A DNA stretch of 64,000 nucleotides from Dryococelus australis (taxonomy: Eukaryota > Arthropoda > Insecta > Phasmatodea > Phasmatidae): assembly GCA_029891345.1 (NCBI GenBank), contig CM056994.1, positions 61,225,251 to 61,289,250 on the forward strand, given 5' to 3'. This document shows, in pieces, positions 56,428 to 64,000 of the stretch (positions within the stretch are counted from its first letter, which is position 1; every line of letters starts with the position of its first letter). The translations under genes and the position numbers were made by a program. Below the pieces are notes generated by a model. The model saw nothing but the letters and a program-made list of their open reading frames with translations. It ran no database searches and was not told the DNA's origin.

Positions 56428-57639
56428 AAGAATCCAGGGCAAGTTTCGCTCACCTCGACACGCGCAGCTACCCCTACTCCTAAATCTAAAAATAACATTT
56501 GGCCAGGGCTCGCAACCTCCTATTGACTGAACATTACATCATCACTGTGCAGGCTTCAAAACAAGAACTGCTAATGGCATGGGAAAAGTGAAAATAACCT
56601 AATCTCAAAAGTTGCATCACCTCGCTCTGTAGCCTGAGGATTCGAAAGTGCCATGTAATACAGACCCGCATTTAAACTCATAAAGCCCTTACTCCTACTT
56701 GTGGCATGAAAGGGAAATTTTGACAATTACACTCACTGACAAATGAAACTGGTGATTTTAACTAAAAATGAAACTGACAAACATTATAAAAGCTATGTTA
56801 CAACTGGTACAGGTAAGCTACTGTCAGCTGTAATGTTTTACCCAGAACAAAATTGCTTTGTCTCAAACAGTTCATTAAATATTAAGTTTGTTAAAGCTCA
56901 TTGCATTACAAAATTCAATAAGGATAGAATTGTTTGAAGAAATGTGTACGTATTCTTTTAGTGGCACTTTTAGCATTCCAATAAATCTATGTAAAAGTTT
57001 TCTTTGCACTTCCAAATGAAAAAAAAAATGTAATAAGTTTCCATGTACAACAATTTATCAACATCAGATTGAAAGATGATTGAAAGAGATTTAGATTTTT
57101 CAATAGTGTAACTTGTTTTTTATTAAAGTGTACTTGTAAAAAAATAATGCAGTATGACGTGTTCAAAAAAGTATTTATAAATGTTTGTGTAATATATAGG
57201 CTTTTTTCAGTAGGCCTAGATTTATTATTTGGTAATTTGGGTTCTTTAAATGTGCGTGTTCATATGGACTTATTTCATTTAGGGTTGGTTGAAAACTCCC
57301 TCAAACGCACACTCCATTTTTATTTTCTGAATACCTGAAAACCCTAGGCACAGGTAAATAAATTCTTTGTATTCTAAGTGAAGGGGAATGAGAATAACCT
57401 GTTTGTCCAGTTCTGATTATAAAAGGGGGTATTTTTTAGATTATTTGCAATTACAATTATATAGTGAATGTAATTTTGCTATACCCGTGGAAAGCACTAG
57501 GCCTACCTCTTATCTGTAGTGATAACATAGGTGATATCAGGCATGAAATCATTTAGATTAGTAGTACTTGTCAACTTTCATAGTAAATTTACGTCATTAG
57601 TGGATAGCATTGTGGAATGTTCAGAAGAAATTATACATA
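56428..57639. other. Intronic sequence, no gene recognised
   Basis: No coding or repeat structure supported. Composition becomes AT-rich after 56700. Confidence 0.4.
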
Positions 57640-59108
57640 CAGTACACTCCCACTTATTCGTGTTTCGCTTAACTGGCTTTTGGCTTATCCATGCAGCTTT
57701 TTGACTTTTCTCAAAGTCTACTTTAACTGCTGCTGCAAGACGATGCTGTAACTTGTGTTGTTTAACAAGCAGCGGTAAGTTACGTCTATCGCTGTGCCAC
57801 GTGAGCTGATGTTTATCTCTTTAAACTGTCAGTATGTCACAGAGACTTTTGTGTGAGTCATCCATTTCCGCCCGTGGTGAAACACGTATCCGACTGCTTG
57901 GAGGCAGTGTCTGAAATGGCAGATTTTGTTGACAAAGTGATCACGTGAACCGATTTTGTATATGAAAATAGTGATGCATTCTGTAATTTGGTATTTCGTA
58001 TTTTATACCTTGCGGATGATATAAAAAATACAAAATGACAAAGCGACGCGTAGTTTTTTTACCATCAAAACACATGTACAAATGTGTAAATAAAATTATT
58101 TTTTAAAACAAATAGTTGTTCATAAAATACACTAGGCATGTTTTAAAAAGCAAGAAAATGTTGCAGCGAGTGCTAAACAAGACACTGTTGACAATGTCCG
58201 AAGTGAAACTTATGAAATAATGAGTTTGTCATTTTGGACCCCCCCCCCCCCCCCTTTTTTTTTTTTCCCCAACTCTCTTCAGATTTCTACAACACGCCTT
58301 GCCAGTTTATCGACCGCCAGTCCAGGTCATTGTTAATTTTGTAGTGTTGTTTTCTCAATGTCAACAAAGCATAAAAGGGCATTTTAAACTATCGCAGAGA
58401 AATTAGAAAAAAAAATTTGAGCATGGTGCGTTATCAACAAAAACTGTCCCGGTGCCAAGGAAAAAAAAAATTAAAGACTTTTTCAATAAAGGCACGGTTT
58501 AACTTTTCTTATATTTTTTCATATCAAGTGTTTAAATCTTTACAAAAACGTAACATTTCCTCATTTTTAAATTTTTGTGTGCGTAAGTAGGTAAAATTTA
58601 AATAAGTTCCTAGTAATAGAGATTGTACTGTATTGTTTAAATGCCAGGTTGCCTCATTTAAAGTCCCGTTATAGTCTTTATTTCATTGCATTCTAAACTT
58701 TCAACTAACTCTGCCATTAAAGGACCTGCCTGAGTGATGCGCGTTGAGAAAGCGACACAACACAACTATGCACCGCTTATCTATGTTGCCCGCCCAACGC
58801 GCCCGCGGCTGGCGCTGGCACCGGCGCAGGCTGTATATACTTGATGCGCCGTGATTTACATATACTCGGTGCAACATAAATATCAGTTAAAGTATTGTGT
58901 ACTTTAAACCCTGCACATACAGTTAGTAATTTGTGTTTGCTTTGAAATGTATAATAGATACTTTGTTTTATCATGATTTTCAAAGCCAATATCACTGTTC
59001 CATTAATAGTAAAAATGTGTAAATTCAATTATCCTGGTTTTTTAATACAAATTCGCTTATTCGTGTTTTCTTTGGCCCCAATTAACATGGTTAATCGGTA
59101 GTTTACTG
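57640..59108 (+). mobile_element. Tigger/pogo-like DNA transposon, non-autonomous
   Basis: It starts CAGTACACTCCC and ends with the inverted GGTAGTTTACTG, flanked by TA on both sides (57638 and 59109), which is the pogo target-site duplication. The terminal regions contain CTTATTCGTGTTT-type repeats typical of Tigger ends. Inside, near 58358, MSTKHKRAF then a stop and TIAEKLEKK resembles the start of the CENP-B-type helix-turn-helix of pogo transposases. The rest of the transposase is absent, so it needed an active relative to move. It also holds a C-run/T-run at 58240-58270. Confidence 0.75.
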
Positions 59109-59559
59109 TATATAGTAAGAATAACAATGTTACAAATGTTTAAGACTGATGTATATTTTAAAATACGGGATGTAAAAAAAAAATTGAATATTCCATAACT
59201 TACAGCTATGTGATGTGCTAAAGTTCCAAAGCATTTTAAAATCAACTGTATCCATTTGAAGACATTGTGGACAGCAGGCAAAAAGTCGAGTTACACACAC
59301 CCATGAAATCACATTGCTTACATCTTAACTCTGGAAATAAAGTTCTCATTGAGATTTTTGAACACTTTCTGTATTTGTGAGTTTTTGTGGAAAGCAGAAA
59401 ATTAGGTATTGGAAAATTTTGTTACACTAATTGTACTCTATAATTTCCTGTAAGCAAGTCATGTGGTACAATTAAAATAGACCTTCATTTCATTACTCAA
59501 TGGTTGTAACGTTGCAGTCGCTAAAATTTGCGACTGTATATTATAGCTCAGGTTCACTC

Positions 59560-59990
59560 ACTCGATAGAGACATGAGACTTAAAGGTGCCATATTGAGAA
59601 AAAAAAATGTGAATTCTAGTCTCGGATAAGTTACTCAGTTTTATTTAAATTCTAAACAAGTTCACAAACTTCTCAAAATACAGTCACGAACAGTTAGTTC
59701 CACGAGACAACTGAAACAGAACAGCGCCTTAGTAGTTAATTAATTATTGATGTCTCATAGAATTCACATTGCGTGATAAATTTACGAAAACAGGAGGGGA
59801 ATTAATTCGCTCCTGACACCCTACTGACCTCCCACTTTGATGGAAATAATTTAATAGAACAGGGTTTGTTGGCCGAAAGTACTTGAAGTTAAAACACAAA
59901 AGAAGTTGAGGTCGCAGGTGCTGCCGGATTGGGCTAAGTTGGTTCCGTTTGATGCTATTTCTTCACTGTCTTGTCATTATCTGTTAGCTG
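59560..59990 (-). repeat. Dispersed repeat R490, diverged copy 3
   Basis: The block from the TTTTATTTAAAT stretch through ACCTCCCACTTTGATGGAAA and GGTGCTGCCGGATTGGG follows the order of blocks in copies 1 and 2, but identity is low. Same orientation. Confidence 0.5.
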
Positions 59991-61118
59991 GCTGTAGGCA
60001 TGCAGTGCTCAACTCGGCACGTGCCAACCCCCACTCCCTCACCTTTGTTGCCGAAACGTAATGAAATGTGGACATGGCGTAGGCCGTAATCTTGTTGACA
60101 ACCTGTGTGACCCCATTTAAACCACCTCCATGCTTATCTCCGCATGCTGATGCAACCTGAACTGCGACTTCAGAAACAGCAAACGCACTGTAGATAAGCA
60201 TTCAAACATGGCTTAAACTTCAAACACTAATAAAACTTTACATTCCTTGCTGAAGAATAAAAGAAAATTAACCAAATGTCCTATTTAATAATTGTAATAA
60301 ACTGCATCGTTACATGGTCACTGCAGAAAAAAATGTAATTGGTAATATGAATATATTGTGTTGCCTGTAGTAGTACGCGAAAGAATATTTTTAAAAACTG
60401 TTTCAGATTAAAACTTATATAAAAGCCTTAATCATAAATTTGGCAGTTGCTCGTAACATTCTTCAGAAAATATAATGTTTTCTAATGGTTAATTTTCTGG
60501 TAAATATTTCCTATAATGGAAACTGGCAAGTGACCCTTTGCGTGGATGGGGGAAGTACAGAGGCATCAGATAGTTTTGGGTTCTGGTTCAAACCTTGGTC
60601 AGGTGTAAATACGTGCCTATTAACAGATGTTATTAGCTTGTATACCTATCCTTAAACTTTCAGGGTAACTGCTAAATTTTCTTGTGATATTATTTGTACT
60701 TTTTATTGGTGGTGACGTAAAGATGAATAATCTAACCTTGTGGAAAGTAGAAATTAAACATCTTTCATGTAATGTGGTGTGTTTTTATACAAAAAAGAGT
60801 TAGTTACTCATAATTTTTTTTTGGCATTTTGCTTAAATTATAGCATGTAAATTCTAATGCTCAATGAAAAATCTTGTGCTGTAACTTGGATGAACTGGAG
60901 TTTTGTGATGTGCCAATTTAAGAATTTGTGTCTGAAAGTAAACATTTCTGAACAAAGTAGCGAGTGGTGTTACTTTTTACCTTTATAATAATTTAAATTA
61001 CTATAGGTAATGCACCAGTGCATGTTCTCTTGGTATTTTATGTAAGAGTGGAGTTTTACAGAGATAGTATCTTGTAGATATTCTCCTCAGTGTCAATGAG
61101 CTGTAACTATGACTGCAG
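59991..61118. other. Distal intron 2, no gene recognised
   Basis: Unique-looking sequence leading to the exon 3 acceptor. No repeated ends or coding motif seen. Confidence 0.5.
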
Positions 61119-61283
61119 GTGCATGCGTACATAATCAGTGCCCTGCGCAAGGACATGCCATCAGTGTTTGGCAAGGATGGCAAGAAGAAGGAGCTAATCA
61201 AGAATCTGGGGCAGATTTATGATCAGATCCAGCGTGAGCACCAGATCTCTCCTGGGGACTTCCCTGACATCAAGAAAATGCAG
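61119..61283 (+). CDS. Past1: EHD-family ATPase, coding exon 3
   Basis: A 165-bp exon in phase 0 at both ends. It follows CTGCAG and is followed by GTAAAT. It reads VHAYIISALRKDMPSVFGKD, then KKKELIKNLGQIYDQIQREH and a DFPDIKKMQ end, continuing the helical domain (residues 305-359). The rest of the protein, including the C-terminal EH domain that binds NPF motifs, must be encoded past the window. Intron 2 is about 23.5 kb. Confidence 0.95.
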
Positions 61284-61479
61284 GTAAATGATGCTCCAGA
61301 ATTCTGCATGAAATTTGTAATTTACTTAATATGTAGGTACTTATTAGCATTTACACATACTCGTATTAATACTTGGAAACCTGAAAATTCTCGAAGAATA
61401 GATATGTAGAAACTTGTACATATTATGTAAAAAATATATGGTCTTCTATATTCTGGTCAATAACTACCTGCAAAAGTTT

Positions 61480-62470
61480 TATCATACTTGCAACCCGTGT
61501 CTGGATATACTGGTAATAAATGTCCTTCCATGCAGTCTGTAGTGCCTTCTATAAATAGCCTTTCGACTTACCAGATATGGTGTGCACTTTGTTCAGTTTA
61601 TCCCTTAGATTTTCTATGGGATTCAATCGGGAAGTAGCCATTCCTGTACAACACTGGATTTGTGCTGGGGATCATTGTCTTGGTAAAACTTCAAAGTATC
61701 ATTGATCCCTAGTTTTTCTGCACTATTGTGTAACAATCCTTTGAGAATGTTCTGATAAACCTCCATCAATATCCAATCAATAAACACCAGTTCACCAACT
61801 CTGGCAGAGGACGTGCACCCTCCACAATCACATTCCCACTGCTATGCTTTACTGTGGGCTGAAGGTTCTTAATATTGAGCTCCAAATTTGTCTATCACCA
61901 CACAATTACTTTCCTATCATACCTGTATAGGTTGAACTTGGATTCATTTGTGAATGTCTTGCCTCCAATGTACTGGCTTATGAAGGTGCAAGTTCACAAA
62001 TGTAAGCCTTATGCACTGGTTCACTTTACCAATGAAAGGTTTTTATCCTAGCTACTCTCGTATTTCTTTCCTCAATAAACATAGAATATTTTCAGGATTT
62101 ACCTGTTTACCTGTTTCTTCTTGAAGTTGTGCTGCTAGTTTCAGTGCACTTATTTTTGGATTCTGCTTCACCTTGTGAATCACTTTGTCCTATATGCTCC
62201 ATTTTTCAGGCTTATTTTTTTGAGCCACTGACTTAATCCTGTCTTCTCAAATCGCCACACTATGTAGAATACTGTAGCTACTTTTACTTACATTAAGCAA
62301 TCTGGAAATATCCTGGTAAGATCGTTCCTAGGCTGGCGTATTATCACCAGCTGCCTTTGCTCAAATGTTGTTTGACATTTTATGGCCCATTGCTATATTA
62401 ATGCTCGCAACTATCAGGTACCCACTCCAATGGCTTGACATATTAGAACTAAGTCCCAACAGCGGAAACA
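61480..62470 (-). mobile_element. Dead Tc1-like transposon (Tc1/mariner)
   Basis: The minus strand shows FYQDNDPQHKSSVVQEWLLP near 61690-61630 and, after one frame change, LNPIENLRDKLNKVH. These are the second Asp and third Glu blocks of the DD34E catalytic triad. An upstream helix-turn-helix block (QDISRLLNVSKSSY near 62315-62275) fits the paired-like DNA-binding domain. Many stops are present, and I could not find matching terminal inverted repeats. It lies in EHD intron 3, opposite to the gene. Confidence 0.85.
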
Positions 62471-62521
62471 TGGATGAGTTGTAATGTAATGTCCCTCTCT
62501 TGGTACAAAACCACATTTAAA

Positions 62522-62640
62522 GTAGAGTTGTACCGATACCGATATTAAGTATCAGTATCAGCCTATTCATTGCCTTTTCCCAATGTATCTGTATTGGGTA
62601 CGGTATCGGGCCGATACTTTAGTATCAGTTGTAGACAATG
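62522..62640 (+). repeat. Possible hAT-type transposon end
   Basis: GTAGAGTTGTACCGATACCG and the following runs of CGATA/AGTATCAG, some inverted relative to each other, resemble the ends of hAT-family non-autonomous elements rich in CCGATAC words. No second end or 8-bp duplication found. Confidence 0.4.
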
Positions 62641-62879
62641 AAGTCAGGTTATTACTTTCTCAAGGCACAAAAATTACTGTTCGGTTTGTATGCCCACACA
62701 TTAAAAGAAGAAGAAAAATAAGAACAAATACTCTGTATTTACTTCTTTCCCAAAATAAAGGAAAAATTTCTAGGGTGGGAGCTATACACAGAAAAAAAAA
62801 GAGGAAGGGAGAGTGGTAACCATAAATTATCTGGGGATGTTGAGGGAAGTGGTGGGATTGTCCGTTGTCACATCTCTCA

Positions 62880-63220
62880 CTCTTACATCACTCCTCTCCC
62901 TTCTCTTTCTTTCTTTATCAGTGACCCTTCAGTTATGTGTAGGTCAAAACCCCCTCCCCCCCTATTCACAACCTGGACATCCCATCCTACGAGGCAAACC
63001 AGAGCTGCAATATATCTCCCCCCCCCCCCTTAAATAACACCCAGATGTTGCTGGTCATAATTCTTCTGCCAAGCCCTCTTTGTTTCCATAGCAGAGGCTA
63101 GCCAGCCATGGTTTTGGAGGGGGGGGGGGGCAGAGGAGACCCTTTTTTTTTAGATAAGGTTAGTGTGACAGTCTAGCAGGCAAAAAAAAGAGCACTGCTA
63201 AAAAAAAAAAAAAAGGAGAA
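62880..63220. repeat. Low-complexity C-, G- and A-runs
   Basis: Runs of 6 to 12 identical bases (C near 62955 and 63022, G near 63119, A near 63205) with CT-rich sequence between. No gene. Confidence 0.85.
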
Positions 63221-63821
63221 ATGAGAGAAAAGAAAAATGAAGCTGGAAATGTTGAGTAGTAGGAGCAGAATGTTTCTGGAATTTTTTTATTTTTTTGTTT
63301 TTTGCACACAAGTTATTTAATTAAAATATTTTCCAAACATGAGATACATTGTATCTAATAATATTTTAGAATCAATAAATGTGTACTCTGTGGCTTGACA
63401 ATTTCTTTTTTCTTCCATAAATCTGAAATAAACGGTTGACCACAAAGGCCTCGTTTGCATGCTAATGGGTATGGGTGTAGTGGCCAAGAGGGTAGGGTGA
63501 AAAAAAGTATATTTTAAGGACCCCACTGGGAAGATATACTTTCTATGTCCTTGCTTGCAAAGAGCAAACATTTATAAATATGTAAAACTTGGTTTACCAT
63601 GCTATTTCGCTGGCAGTTGACAATGCCTTAATTGATTAGTACTGACCATGTGGCCTGTGATTGAAAGAAACAATTAAGTCAAAGCGTGCAACAATTTAAG
63701 AATTTGAAAATTACCCTCTTTCCCCTTTTCTATGAAAACAGTAATGAGCCAAGCTGTAGACAGGAAGAAAAACTGCAAATATTGGTCAGCACTTTACTTA
63801 CATGCACCAAACCATACCTAT

Positions 63822-64000
63822 AGGCTGTTCTAGGTAAGTGAGTATTTTCGAAAGGCCTACTTATTTTCTATTTTCAGCCTATCTATATCTTTGTCGCATG
63901 TAAATATAAACATTGCCATGTGCTTCAATTTACGAATGCATCTTATACATTTCACTGCTTAAAAAATTAGCCCACTGATCTTTACCCATTAAATATCATT
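63822..64000. mobile_element. MITE family M1 relative, truncated by the window end
   Basis: It starts TATAGGCTGTTCTAGGTAAG and continues with AACATTGCCATGTGCTTCA near 63911, both in the order found in copies 1 and 2. Identity is lower than between those two. Confidence 0.6.

Noticed and set aside
59515-59537. CAGTCGC...GCGACTG hairpin as a terminator or transposon end
   Set aside because: A single short hairpin with no repeat copy or flanking duplication; hairpin terminators do not apply to this genome type.
1-64000. CRISPR arrays, operons or bacterial defence systems
   Set aside because: The window has spliced eukaryotic exons and eukaryotic transposons; the tandem repeats seen have no unique spacers of regular length.

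Overview
The window looks like part of the nuclear genome of an arthropod, most likely an insect with a large, transposon-rich genome. The only host gene I can support is the 5' part of an EHD-family gene (Past1/EHD1: dynamin-like ATPase, endocytic recycling). Its exons lie at 20402-21204, 37474-37582 and 61119-61283. They join in phase into 359 codons and stop before the C-terminal EH domain, which must lie beyond the window. Introns 1 and 2 are about 16.3 and 23.5 kb, and nearly everything recognisable in them is mobile DNA. The placement in insects, perhaps Polyneoptera, is inferred from the element types, the AT-rich mitochondrial fragments and the intron sizes. The species is not identified.

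Region 1 (about 1-13.0 kb) is an AT-rich, heavily decayed Polinton/Maverick, a virus-like DNA transposon. I can read a protein-primed DNA polymerase B, a packaging ATPase, a retroviral-type integrase, an adenain-like cysteine protease, a phospholipase A2-like VP1 module, a major capsid protein, a candidate minor capsid protein, an intact 44-residue membrane protein and an unusual repeat protein resembling a fibre. A LINE fragment and two (TA)n tracts interrupt it. Region 2 (13.1-16.9 kb) holds two 3' ends of one Ty3/gypsy family in inverted, divergent arrangement. Region 3 (17.4-18.4 kb) is nuclear mitochondrial DNA (rrnS and the ND4 C-terminus) with a cluster of perfect palindromes between the two.

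Region 4 is EHD exon 1 and intron 1. The intron holds two copies of a 421-bp MITE (one inside a LINE), a foldback MITE, a possible LTR-plus-primer-binding-site remnant, and a 7.4-kb LTR element (29046-36454) with about 1.6-kb LTRs. That element has a polypurine tract and a decayed Cys-rich coding region, but no reverse transcriptase that I can find.

Region 5 is exon 2 and intron 2. The intron holds Ty3/gypsy element B (39291-47658, plus), which abuts the 5'-truncated element C (47659-about 49500, plus), and then element A (50504-55210, minus, 135-bp LTRs). Element A sits inside an older coiled-coil coding sequence. Dispersed repeats of about 490 bp and a Tigger/pogo-like element (57640-59108) follow. 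Region 6 is exon 3 and the start of intron 3, with a dead Tc1 transposase, a possible hAT-type end, simple repeats and the start of a third MITE copy.

All calls come from reading translations and repeats by eye. No database search was possible. Edges given for decayed elements are approximate unless a terminal repeat fixes them.
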